Below, piece after piece: positions 1 through 7,234 of a stretch of 64,000 bases of DNA. Under the pieces are notes generated by a model. It had not been told where the DNA came from. It saw only the letters and a list, made by a program, of their open reading frames with translations, and made no database searches. Where the stretch lies: positions 644,093 through 708,092 of the forward strand of contig JAXLQL010000002.1 of NCBI GenBank assembly GCA_046331625.1, in the 5' to 3' direction. The position numbers and the translations under genes are program-made. The stretch's first letter is position 1, and the number at the start of each line of letters is the position of its first letter. This DNA comes from JAXLQL01 sp046331625 (lineage in GTDB: Bacteria > Acidobacteriota > Terriglobia > Bryobacterales > Bryobacteraceae).

Positions 1-996
1 CTGCCGAAGCAGGCCGAACTCGAAGCCTGGACCACGGAGATCGCCGCGCAATCCAAAGTGCCCGGCGCTGTCAAGCGCGTCATCGGCAGCTTCGACAAAG
101 ACGCTCACCCCATGGCGATGTTCGTTTCCGCGGTCGCCGCCGCGGCAGCCTGCTATCCCGACGCGCGCCACATCGAAGACCCGGCCAACCGCCAGCTACA
201 GATCCGCCGGCTCATGGCCCAGGTGCCCGAGATCGCCGCCTACATCTACCGCCAACTGCACGGGCTCCCGTTCGTCGATCCCGATCCGAAGCTCTCCTAC
301 TCGGGCAACTTCCTCCGCATGCTCTATCACAAGGATGGCGAAACCTACACGCCAGACCCCGTGCTCGAGCACGCGCTCGACGTCCTCTTTATCCTGCATG
401 CCGATCACGAGCAGAACTGCTCCACGTCCACCATGCGATTGGTGGGCAGCGCCCACGCCGACCCGTACTCGTCCCTTGCCGCCGCATCCGCCGCGCTCGG
501 AGGCCCCCTCCACGGCGGAGCCAATGAAGCCGTGCTGAAGATGCTGAAGGAAATCGGCTCCACCGGCAAGATTTCAGACTTCATCGCACAAGTCAAAGGC
601 GGAGCCGGCCGGTTGATGGGCTTCGGCCACCGCGTCTACAAGAACTACGATCCGCGGGCCCGCATTATCAAGGCCACCGCAGACCGTGTCTTCGCCGTCA
701 CCGGCAAGAACCCCTTGATCGATATCGCCGTCGTGCTCGAAAAGATCGCCCTCGAAGACGAGTACTTCATCAAGCGCAAGCTCTATCCGAACGTCGATTT
801 CTATTCGGGCATCATCTACCAGGCGATGGGCTTCCCCACCGAAATGTTCACCGTCCTGTTCGCCGTCGGCCGCACCATCGGTTGGCTCGCCCAATGGGAA
901 GAGATGCTGCGCGACAGCGACCAGAAGATCGGGCGCCCGCGGCAGATCTACCTCGGCTCACCCAAGCGCGACTTCGTGCCGATGAACAGTCGATGA
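1..996 (+). CDS. gltA: Citrate synthase, 5' end outside window
   Basis: Condenses oxaloacetate and acetyl-CoA to citrate at the entry of the TCA cycle in the cytoplasm. The frame is open from the first base, so the N-terminus lies upstream; 331 residues are visible of roughly 430 expected for the hexameric bacterial type. All three catalytic residues can be seen in family context: His in GPLHGGANEA (about visible residue 171), His in MGFGHRVYKNYDPRA (about 210) and Asp in PNVDFYSG (about 266). The HADHEQN segment typical of the family is also present. It ends 54 bases before the thioredoxin start, so the two may be co-transcribed. There is little doubt about the family. Confidence 0.96.
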   Translation: MPKQAELEAWTTEIAAQSKVPGAVKRVIGSFDKDAHPMAMFVSAVAAAAACYPDARHIEDPANRQLQIRRLMAQVPEIAAYIYRQLHGLPFVDPDPKLSYSGNFLRMLYHKDGETYTPDPVLEHALDVLFILHADHEQNCSTSTMRLVGSAHADPYSSLAAASAALGGPLHGGANEAVLKMLKEIGSTGKISDFIAQVKGGAGRLMGFGHRVYKNYDPRARIIKATADRVFAVTGKNPLIDIAVVLEKIALEDEYFIKRKLYPNVDFYSGIIYQAMGFPTEMFTVLFAVGRTIGWLAQWEEMLRDSDQKIGRPRQIYLGSPKRDFVPMNSR

Positions 997-1050
997 CAAT
1001 TGAATCCCGCGTCAGGGTTTCCGCATCTTGATAAACTGAAAAGGAAACGT

Positions 1051-1380
1051 ATGGCAGGCCAGAATACACTGACATTTACCGATACCGGCTGGGAGACGGA
1101 TGTCCTCGGCTCGGACGTGCCCGTTCTCGTGGATTTTTGGGCGGAGTGGTGCGGACCTTGTAAGATGATGGGGCCCACCGTCGACGCCATCGCCGACGAG
1201 TACCAGGGCAAGGCCAAAGTCGGCAAGCTCAATGTCGACGACAACGGCGGCACCGCGATGCGCTACAACATTCGCGGCATCCCCACGCTGCTGGTTTTCA
1301 AGGGTGGACAAGTAGTGGCGCAGAAGGTCGGCGCCGTCGGCAAGTCTGACGTGCAGGCGCTCCTCAACGCGCACCTGTAA
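1051..1380 (+). CDS. trxA: Thioredoxin
   Basis: Small cytoplasmic dithiol oxidoreductase that reduces protein disulfides and is recycled by thioredoxin reductase. It is 109 residues, the normal single-domain length, with the redox motif WCGPC at residues 33-37 and the cis-proline in GIPTL near residue 78. There is no signal peptide, so a periplasmic TlpA-type role is unlikely. The start at 1051 is preferred over an upstream in-frame codon because an AAAAGGA ribosome-binding site ends about five bases before it and because the homologous fold begins there. A strong stem-loop follows the stop, so this probably ends the transcription unit. Confidence 0.95.
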   Translation: MAGQNTLTFTDTGWETDVLGSDVPVLVDFWAEWCGPCKMMGPTVDAIADEYQGKAKVGKLNVDDNGGTAMRYNIRGIPTLLVFKGGQVVAQKVGAVGKSDVQALLNAHL

Positions 1381-1404
1381 TCCACTCGGATTCAGCTTCC
1401 AGAC

Positions 1405-1430
1405 AAGGCCACGCCGGTGTGCGTGGCCTT
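1405..1430. terminator. Bidirectional hairpin terminator after trxA
   Basis: Perfect 10-bp inverted repeat AAGGCCACGC / GCGTGGCCTT with a six-base loop, placed between the convergent trxA (ending 1380) and the minus-strand gene ending at 1452. The A and T ends of the stem supply a short T-run in either direction, so it can serve both genes. Confidence 0.75.
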
Positions 1431-1451
1431 TCGTGCGTCCAGGGCCCGCGT

Positions 1452-2426
1452 TCACGGTGTCCGCCGCGGACGCAGCAGCAACCCCAACTTCGACAGATCC
1501 TTCTCGTCCCCAGGCTTGTTCCGCTCCCAATACTTCATCCGTTCCGAGCGCACCAGTTCCGCATGCTCGCCCGTGCTCGATTCCCACTTCACGAGCCGCT
1601 TCGCTCCGCCGTTCTCCACATAGAACACCTTCGTCGGACCGCCGATCTGGGCCACCTTGAACGTATCCACCTGGAACTTGCCCGCCGGAACCGTCATCGC
1701 CGTAGTCCCCGCCACGTGCGTCAACCGCGCCCGCTTCCACGCGAGCTCCCTATGCTGATGCCGCGATGATTGCAGGGAAGGCAGCAGTTGCACCTCCACC
1801 TCGGTCCCCGGCGGCACCACCGGAATCGCCATGCCGCGAGCCCAGTGCATCATCTGGTCCTCACTCATGCTCACGTCGGTCGAGACCAGTTCGCGCTGCA
1901 TCTCCCCTTCCCCGTCGAAATAACTGTGGCCCGTCGCCCGCCACTTGCCCGGATCCGGAATGATCTGCAGCCATGTGTGCCCGCACCACTCCTGGCTCGA
2001 GAACGTCACCTTCGTCACCGTGCCGGCCGGCCGCTTGGCGATCGCGCCCAGCGACACGAAGGCGCTGGTCATCTCGTTGTAGTCGTAGACTCCGGTCTGG
2101 AAATCCTCCACCAGGTTGAGCTTCATCACCGGAAACACATCCGCGTCGGAATGTTTCCCCGGATCCGCCTTCACCCGCGCCGAGAGCGAGAACGGCTCCG
2201 TCACGAAGATCGTCACCGCCACTCCATTTCGCGGACTGTTGTAGCGCGGATACGTCAGGTCATAGCTCGAGATCTCCGCCTGCCCGTCGCCCCACTGCTT
2301 CCAGAACGCGGCGTCGAAAAGCGGAGCCGGCGCGGGCGGCGCTTGTGCGGCTGACCGTCCCGTTCCGAGCAACGCCAGAGCCGCCACGGCGGCTCCGCAA
2401 AAGAGGATGATTGTCGAGCGTTTCAT
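1452..2426 (-). CDS. Exported protein of unknown function
   Basis: 324 residues starting with a clear Sec signal peptide (MKRS, then a hydrophobic core ending near TGRSAAQA). The mature part begins with PAPAPLFDAAFWKQWGDGQAEISSY and contains no catalytic motif I recognise. It resembles uncharacterised secreted acidobacterial proteins of about 300 residues that may be all-beta, but I do not assign a family. The start at 2426 is chosen because the signal peptide begins there. Upstream in-frame codons exist but precede the hydrophobic segment and run into the divergent gene. Only 22 bases separate its start from that of the divergent DUF1080 gene, so both promoters overlap the neighbouring coding starts. 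Confidence 0.75.
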   Translation of the reverse strand: MKRSTIILFCGAAVAALALLGTGRSAAQAPPAPAPLFDAAFWKQWGDGQAEISSYDLTYPRYNSPRNGVAVTIFVTEPFSLSARVKADPGKHSDADVFPVMKLNLVEDFQTGVYDYNEMTSAFVSLGAIAKRPAGTVTKVTFSSQEWCGHTWLQIIPDPGKWRATGHSYFDGEGEMQRELVSTDVSMSEDQMMHWARGMAIPVVPPGTEVEVQLLPSLQSSRHQHRELAWKRARLTHVAGTTAMTVPAGKFQVDTFKVAQIGGPTKVFYVENGGAKRLVKWESSTGEHAELVRSERMKYWERNKPGDEKDLSKLGLLLRPRRTP

Positions 2427-2435
2427 GAGGTGCAC

Positions 2436-2441
2436 TACAAT
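2436..2441 (+). promoter_or_regulatory. -10 box (TACAAT) for DUF1080 gene
   Basis: TACAAT lies exactly seven bases before the ATG at 2449, so transcription would begin at or next to the start codon (leaderless). TTGTCG at 2411-2416 is a weak -35 candidate with a 19-base spacer. On the other strand the same bases read TGTAGT, seven bases before the divergent start at 2426. Confidence 0.55.
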
Positions 2442-2448
2442 CAAGTCT

Positions 2449-3267
2449 ATGCTCAGGAGCGTCGCCGCCTTGGGGGTCATCGCCGTCGCCATCACGGCCC
2501 AGGCCCAACACAACCGACTGACACCCGCCGAAAAGAAGGCCGGCTGGAAGCTGTTGTTCGATGGCAAGTCGTTCGCCGGCTGGGACGATCCCGCACTCCG
2601 CAATCCCCCCGGCGCATCCTGGACCATCGAAGACGGCGCCATCAAATCGCTCGCTAATCCGAAAATCCGCGAGGATCTCATCAGCAAGGAAACCTTCGGC
2701 GACTTCGAGCTCACGTTCGAGTGGAAAATCGCCTCCGGATCCAACAGCGGCGTCAAGTACATGCTCCAGAAGCGGGTCATGCTCGATCAGGGCAAGCACA
2801 CCAAAGGGCAGAAGTTCGAAGAGTTCCTGGGCCAGGAAATGGCCCGTCCCGTGGCCGACCGCAAACACCTCGTGGGCCAAGGCGAAGAGTACACCGTCGC
2901 CTTCGAGTACCAGGTGATTGACGACACCAAGCACGCTGACGCTCTCCGCGGCGCCAAGTACCAGGCGGGCGCGCTCTATAGTATGGTGGGCGCATCGCAG
3001 CGCGCGGCCAAAGCCGTGGGCGAGTGGAACCAGGGCCGCATCGTCCGCAAGGGGATGCACGTGGAGCATTGGCTGAACGGCGTCAAGGTGGTGGACAGCA
3101 ATCTCGATGTAGACGACGTCAAGCACGGGCTCGAAGGGCGCTGGACCACATCCCACCCCGTGTACCGCTTGTTGACCGAGCTCCCGAACAAGACCACTCC
3201 GATCCTGCTCCAGAACCACAACGATCCGGCCTGGTTCCGCGACATCAAGATCCGCCCGCTGCACTGA
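2449..3267 (+). CDS. Secreted DUF1080 / 3-keto-disaccharide hydrolase-like protein
   Basis: 272 residues with a Sec signal peptide (MLRSVAALGVIAVAITAQAQ) and a DUF1080 concanavalin-like beta-jellyroll, recognisable from GWKLLFDGKSFAGWDDP, WTIEDGAI, the DFELTFEWKI-like strand and the C-terminal PILLQNHNDPAWFRDIKIRPL. Members of this family bind or hydrolyse (3-keto-)glycosides in the periplasm. The catalytic assignment rests on the family, not on residues I can prove here. The start at 2449 gives the signal peptide; upstream in-frame codons would put about 14 charged residues before it. No Shine-Dalgarno is present, which fits the TACAAT box seven bases upstream. Confidence 0.85.
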   Translation: MLRSVAALGVIAVAITAQAQHNRLTPAEKKAGWKLLFDGKSFAGWDDPALRNPPGASWTIEDGAIKSLANPKIREDLISKETFGDFELTFEWKIASGSNSGVKYMLQKRVMLDQGKHTKGQKFEEFLGQEMARPVADRKHLVGQGEEYTVAFEYQVIDDTKHADALRGAKYQAGALYSMVGASQRAAKAVGEWNQGRIVRKGMHVEHWLNGVKVVDSNLDVDDVKHGLEGRWTTSHPVYRLLTELPNKTTPILLQNHNDPAWFRDIKIRPLH

Positions 3268-3407
3268 AACCACCGGTACGCCTGGTCCCCCAGTACCGTT
3301 TTCGTGGCCCGTCACTCAGCCTGAATCCCTCCCCGGAGTGGCAGCATCCAACCCGTGGAGTGCAGGCATACGGTACCATCGCGGCTTCGGCGTCTGACGC
3401 CGGATCC

Positions 3408-4024
3408 ATGCCCGACCCAGCCACCGAGCTCGAACTCACCGGCGAAGCCCTGCTCGTCGACCGCGCCAAGAAGGGTGACGCTGCGGCGTTCACCCAATTG
3501 GTGGAACGCTACGAGCGCCGCGTCTATCGCCTCGCCCGCCACATCACGCAGCACGATGAGGACGCCGAAGACGTGCTCCAGGAAGTGTTCCTGAAAGCCT
3601 ACACGCGGCGATACCTTCGAGGGCAATTCGAAGTTTACCTGGCTGGTCCGCATCGCCGTCCAGCAGATCTTTGATGAAGCTCCTGAAGCGGCGCACCGGC
3701 AAGGAAGTGTCGCTCGACGAGCCAGTGGAAACGGGCGAGGAGGAAGTGTCCGCAGATCGCCGTTTGGGATGGAACTCCCGAACAGAAGTTCTCACAAACC
3801 GAGCTTCGCAAAATCCTCGACGAGGCCATCGACAGCCTCGACCCCATCTACCGAACCGTTTTCATGCTTCGCGATGTGGAAGATCTCTCGACAGAAGAGA
3901 CCGCCCAAGCATTGGACCTGTCGATTCCGGCAGTCAAAAGTAGGCTTCTGCGCCGCCTGCAACTCGGGAAAAACTCACCCGCCAGTTCAAACGTAAAGGG
4001 GATGACTTCTTTGCTTACGTGTAG
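3408..4024 (+). pseudogene. Decayed ECF sigma factor (RpoE-like), multiple frameshifts
   Basis: An ECF sigma factor of about 195 residues is recognisable only across several reading frames. Region 2 is intact at first (MPDPATELEL, RAKKGDAAAFTQLVERYERR, the DAEDVLQEVFLKAY segment). The frame then changes near 3605 into EGNSKF, TWLVRIAVQQ, again near 3670 (MKLLKRRTGKEVSLDEPVE), again near 3750, and once more near 3965, after the region 4 helix-turn-helix (LRDVEDLSTEETAQALDLS, IPAVKSRLLR). The last stretch should read REKLTRQFKRKGDDFFAYV and does so in yet another frame, ending at TAG 4022-4024. At least four single-base indels are needed to restore it. It could be a true pseudogene or a patch of bad consensus. 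The adjacent anti-sigma gene is damaged in the same way. Confidence 0.75.
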
Positions 4025-4251
4025 AGTTTTCTAGGCTGGCTCAACGAATGCCTTGACGACCCCGCCAACGCTGAAAGTGCGCGGCCAGGTGGAAACCCAT
4101 ATCGGCGGTTGCCCCAACAGGTCATCTTCGACACCTGGTGCTCCAGGTCTTTCGCGGCATGGAACCCGAAGATCTACCGTCACCGGTACGCAACCGCTTG
4201 ATGGAGGCCCTCCAGCGCCGTGGCGGCGGCTGTGGCCAGTCTCACGCCTAG
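4025..4251 (+). pseudogene. Decayed zinc-finger anti-sigma factor remnant
   Basis: Directly follows the broken sigma factor, as an anti-sigma gene would. Across shifting frames one can read FLGWLNECLDDPANAESA, then QVETHIGGCPN, then QVIFDT, then LQVFRGMEPEDLPSPVRNRLMEAL and a Gly/Cys/His-rich end with TAG at 4249-4251. This matches short acidobacterial anti-sigma factors that carry an H-x3-C-x2-C zinc motif. Here the second cysteine of CPNC is lost in what looks like a 4-base deletion around 4119. No start codon is obvious. The reading is an inference from piecing frames together. No intact protein of more than about 60 residues can be made. Confidence 0.6.
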
Positions 4252-4252
4252 T

Positions 4253-5584
4253 CTAGTTGGTGCGCGTCGCTTTCTGGTCCCTACCGCCTTGGTGAAGAAT
4301 CAGCCCAACCACCTTGCCCGCTTCATTCTTGGTGAAGCTGATTTGGGCGTCAACTACTTTGAGGAAGAACTTCGTCTCGCTCTCCGGAAACACTTCGAAC
4401 GCCGGCTGATTCGTTGCCTGGGCCATGAGTTGCTTGCCCTTCCGGAAAATCGTGATCGCGAACGCCGGTGTCAGTTGGTAGACACCGACATAGGTTTCCA
4501 GCAATTCTTCGCCGGCCTCGATCTCCTTGCGCGGCAGCGCGGGCCTCACCAGCCCATACTTCGGCTCTAGTTCGTGCAGGGCGATATCGGTCACGTCATT
4601 GGCCGTGTTGGCGAGCACCACCACGCCCCGCTTTCGCGCCGGATCCAGGGCGAGTGCCGAGCGGAATCCGGCGGTGCCCCCGTCGTGGAGGAGAATCTCT
4701 GTCCCGTGGTTATTGAAGATCAGCCATCCGATCGCCTGGTCGACATCCGGCGCTCCCACCGGCGCCTGCGCCTGCCGCATTCGCGCCACAGCCGCCTTGA
4801 GTGGCGTCTCGGTCAAATCGAGATGCGCTCCAGCGAACTTCAGCATGTCGCCTACTGTCGAGCGAATCGCGCCGGCCGGAGCGAGCACCTGAAAGTCCCA
4901 CGGCTTGGCGGGTCTGAGGTCGGCGGAGTGTCCAGTCGCCAGACGCGGGCCTGCGCCCACGAAGGTCTCGTTCATCTGCAGCGGCTCGAGGATCCGCTGC
5001 CGGATGAGTTCCTCATAAGGCTTTCCGGCTCTTCGGGACAGCGCATGTCCCAGAAGGCCTCCGCCCAAGTTCGAGTACTCGTGCTTCTCACCGGGATCGC
5101 GAGGAAGCGCATAGCCAGACAGAAACTCATAGAGCTTTGCAGCGTTGTAGTCAGCATACGGATTCGCCGGATCCGCCGGTGTCAGATTGCCGGGCAGGCG
5201 CGGCAACCCGGAAACGTGCGTGGCCAAGTGAAGCAGCGTGATTTGCTTGCCGTTTCGACTCGGAACGGTCACGCTCTCGGGAAGGTACTTCGACACCGGA
5301 TCATCGGGCTTCACTTCACCGCGCTCGATCATGTCGGCGAAGAGCAGCGCGGTAAAGACCTTGGAAATCGACCCGATTTCGAAGGTGCTCTCCTTGCTCA
5401 ACTTCTGCTCGGACTTGTTGTCGTTACAGCCATGGACGACGATCTCCCGTGCCTCCGGGCCGATGACTCCGGCCGCGATGCCGACGGCCTTTCTCGAAAC
5501 GTCGACTCGGTCCGCGATTGCCTTCTGGAGATCCTGTGACCACGCGATGGTGCACAGTACGATAATCCAAACGCCGTATTTCAT
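4253..5584 (-). CDS. Secreted serine hydrolase, beta-lactamase class C/PBP4-like fold
   Basis: 443 residues with a short Sec signal (MKYGVWIIVLCTIAWSQ). The active-site motifs of the class C beta-lactamase/DD-peptidase superfamily are visible: SISK (residues 72-75, nucleophile Ser72 and Lys75), EYSN near residue 168 and HDGGTAGF in the KTG position. A C-terminal lipocalin-like extension follows, common in acidobacterial esterase-type members, so substrate may be an ester or peptide rather than a beta-lactam. The start at 5584 has a GGAGAAG ribosome-binding site and overlaps the stop of the upstream membrane gene by four bases. The gene is therefore third in a sigma factor/membrane protein/hydrolase operon. 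Confidence 0.88.
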   Translation of the reverse strand: MKYGVWIIVLCTIAWSQDLQKAIADRVDVSRKAVGIAAGVIGPEAREIVVHGCNDNKSEQKLSKESTFEIGSISKVFTALLFADMIERGEVKPDDPVSKYLPESVTVPSRNGKQITLLHLATHVSGLPRLPGNLTPADPANPYADYNAAKLYEFLSGYALPRDPGEKHEYSNLGGGLLGHALSRRAGKPYEELIRQRILEPLQMNETFVGAGPRLATGHSADLRPAKPWDFQVLAPAGAIRSTVGDMLKFAGAHLDLTETPLKAAVARMRQAQAPVGAPDVDQAIGWLIFNNHGTEILLHDGGTAGFRSALALDPARKRGVVVLANTANDVTDIALHELEPKYGLVRPALPRKEIEAGEELLETYVGVYQLTPAFAITIFRKGKQLMAQATNQPAFEVFPESETKFFLKVVDAQISFTKNEAGKVVGLILHQGGRDQKATRTN

Positions 5585-6153
5585 GGTTTCTTCTCCTCGA
5601 AAAGGGTTGCCGCTTCTTGGCGTGCCTTGTGCAACTTGCGGGCTGCGTAGCTTTCGTTCAACCAGATCACAAAGCCGGAAAACGCCGTTACCGCGATGAA
5701 GGGCGCGAGTCTGCCCATGGGCGGCGGCGGAACAGCGAACAGCGCCAGAAGCATCCAGGCATAGAGTGGCGCCACGTACCAATACTTGACGCGGCTCAGC
5801 AGGGCGATCTGGCGGTCATATCGATCGAGCACAGCGGCCTGGTATGACCGTACATCTGCCGACGGATCGAGCTTCGGCTTGTTCCGCTCGCTGCGCCACA
5901 AATAGAACATCACGAAACCGGTCGCCACAATCCCCGCAATCGAAACACCGCGATGACGCGGGTTGCGCAACATCCATGCGAACCATGCGATCAGAGCCCC
6001 GCCGGCCACATACTCGCGCATGTTGCGCCAGAAGATTTTTCGGTCGAATCGGTCCATCCTCCGCGCGATCGCAGCCGCCAGCTGCTGCGCATCGCCCGGG
6101 CCGGTGCTTTCCTGCCACAATCTCATCAAGTCCTTTTCTTCATCACCGCTCAT
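5581..6153 (-). CDS. Multi-pass membrane protein, possible anti-sigma partner
   Basis: 190 residues. A soluble N-terminal segment (MSGDEEKDLMRLWQESTG) is followed by about four hydrophobic segments: around GGALIAWFAWML, SIAGIVATGFVMFYLW, APLYAWMLLALFAV and FIAVTAFSGFVIWL. It ends in a basic, Lys/Glu-rich tail. It overlaps the upstream sigma gene by 11 bases and the downstream hydrolase by four. The position immediately after an ECF sigma gene, and a cytoplasmic N-terminus in front of membrane helices, fit a membrane-bound anti-sigma factor. No zinc-binding or other named anti-sigma motif is present, so the role is an inference from context. Confidence 0.7.
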   Translation of the reverse strand: MSGDEEKDLMRLWQESTGPGDAQQLAAAIARRMDRFDRKIFWRNMREYVAGGALIAWFAWMLRNPRHRGVSIAGIVATGFVMFYLWRSERNKPKLDPSADVRSYQAAVLDRYDRQIALLSRVKYWYVAPLYAWMLLALFAVPPPPMGRLAPFIAVTAFSGFVIWLNESYAARKLHKARQEAATLFEEKKP

Positions 6154-6673
6154 GCGCGCGCTCCTCTCCGGCCACGCGGGCAGCCAACTTCTGGCGAATT
6201 CGAGTGAGCCGCGTCGCGATGCTCCCTGCGCTGAAGCCGGTCACCGCTTCGATTTCCGCGGCGCTCATGCCCTCCAGGTACAGGACGATGACTTGCCTAT
6301 CGGGCAACGATAGCTCCCGAATCGCGCTCCATAGCCGCATTTGTTTCTCGCGGTAGATCACCTCAGCCTCGGGATCGTCCCCCGCGCTAGCCGGCTCTGG
6401 GCCCGGCTCGTTCGCTTCGCGCGCTCCGCGGCGTTTGCTGCTGGCCAGGTGACTGATGCTCGTGTTGTGCGCGATCCGATAGAGCCACGTCCGTTCGGTG
6501 GAGTCGCCGCGGAAGTTTGGCAACGCGGTCCACAGCGCAAGCGCGATTTCCTGCAGCAGGTCATCGCATTCTGCCTGATCGCGTGCATAGGACCAAGCGA
6601 GCCGCCGAAGAGGCTGGAGGTAACGGCGGAGCAAGTCTTCGAATCGCGACTGCTCCGAGGTGCCCATTCGCAA
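6143..6673 (-). CDS. ECF-type RNA polymerase sigma factor
   Basis: 176 residues with sigma region 2 (LRRLAWSYARDQAECDDLLQEI, the acidic DLLQE core-binding helix) and region 4 (SLPDRQVIVLYLEGMSAAEI, then the recognition helix around GFSAGSIATRLTRIRQKL). It directs core RNA polymerase to its own regulon, probably including this operon. Two starts are possible: TTG at 6673, nine bases after a GGAGG site, or ATG at 6667, fifteen bases after it. The spacing favours TTG. The downstream membrane gene overlaps its 3' end. It is intact, in contrast to the decayed sigma gene 2 kb away that runs toward it. Confidence 0.9.
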   Translation of the reverse strand: MRMGTSEQSRFEDLLRRYLQPLRRLAWSYARDQAECDDLLQEIALALWTALPNFRGDSTERTWLYRIAHNTSISHLASSKRRGAREANEPGPEPASAGDDPEAEVIYREKQMRLWSAIRELSLPDRQVIVLYLEGMSAAEIEAVTGFSAGSIATRLTRIRQKLAARVAGEERAHER

Positions 6674-6733
6674 CAGGTAGTCCCTCCACGGGTCAGTTTC
6701 TTACATGGCGGGGGAATTTCGCGCAGCTACTGC

Positions 6734-7234
6734 TCACCGCGGAGGCTTGTGGCCGGAAGCGCAAACCAACTGTTTGAACCCATCCAGACTCGCCGCGACA
6801 ATCACTTCGTCACCCGTGTCGTGGTCGCGGTGCCAAACCGGGGACACCGGCAGCGTCAGGCTCACACTGTATTGGTTGCCGCATTCGTCCGTTGCGATAT
6901 CAAGACGTTTCCGGTCGCGGCCGGTTTCCAAAGCCATGCCTAAGGGATTGAAGTACTCGATGTGCCAGAGGCGGCCATCGGCCCGGATCTCCACCGACGT
7001 GCGCAGTGTCAGCGAAGGATCGTTGTAGAAATCCCTCACGGCTTCCGGTATCGGTCTCCCGGCGATCGATTCTGCCACGTCCCAATCTATTGAGGACCTG
7101 AGCAGTTCCTCGCGCATTCGCACAGTCTCGCCGCCCTCGCGCCGCTCCCGTCGAATGGATCGGAAAACGAAACTCACGAACACCGCGACCGGAAGTACAG
7201 CCGCAAACACCAGGACAACGACGAGTACAGTCAC
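6734..7234 (-). CDS. Membrane-anchored protein of unknown function
   Basis: 166 residues: one N-terminal transmembrane helix (VLVVVLVFAAVLPVAVFVSFVF), a charged linker (RSIRRERREGGE), then a soluble domain containing VAESIAGRPIPEAVRDFYND and LVCASGHKPP at the end. The IAGRPIPEAVRDFYND stretch recalls the first helices of SMI1/KNR4-type domains, but the similarity is weak. GTG start at 7234 sits immediately after the stop codon of the upstream Oar-like gene (TGA then GTG), so translation may be coupled to it. Confidence 0.65.
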   Translation of the reverse strand: MTVLVVVLVFAAVLPVAVFVSFVFRSIRRERREGGETVRMREELLRSSIDWDVAESIAGRPIPEAVRDFYNDPSLTLRTSVEIRADGRLWHIEYFNPLGMALETGRDRKRLDIATDECGNQYSVSLTLPVSPVWHRDHDTGDEVIVAASLDGFKQLVCASGHKPPR

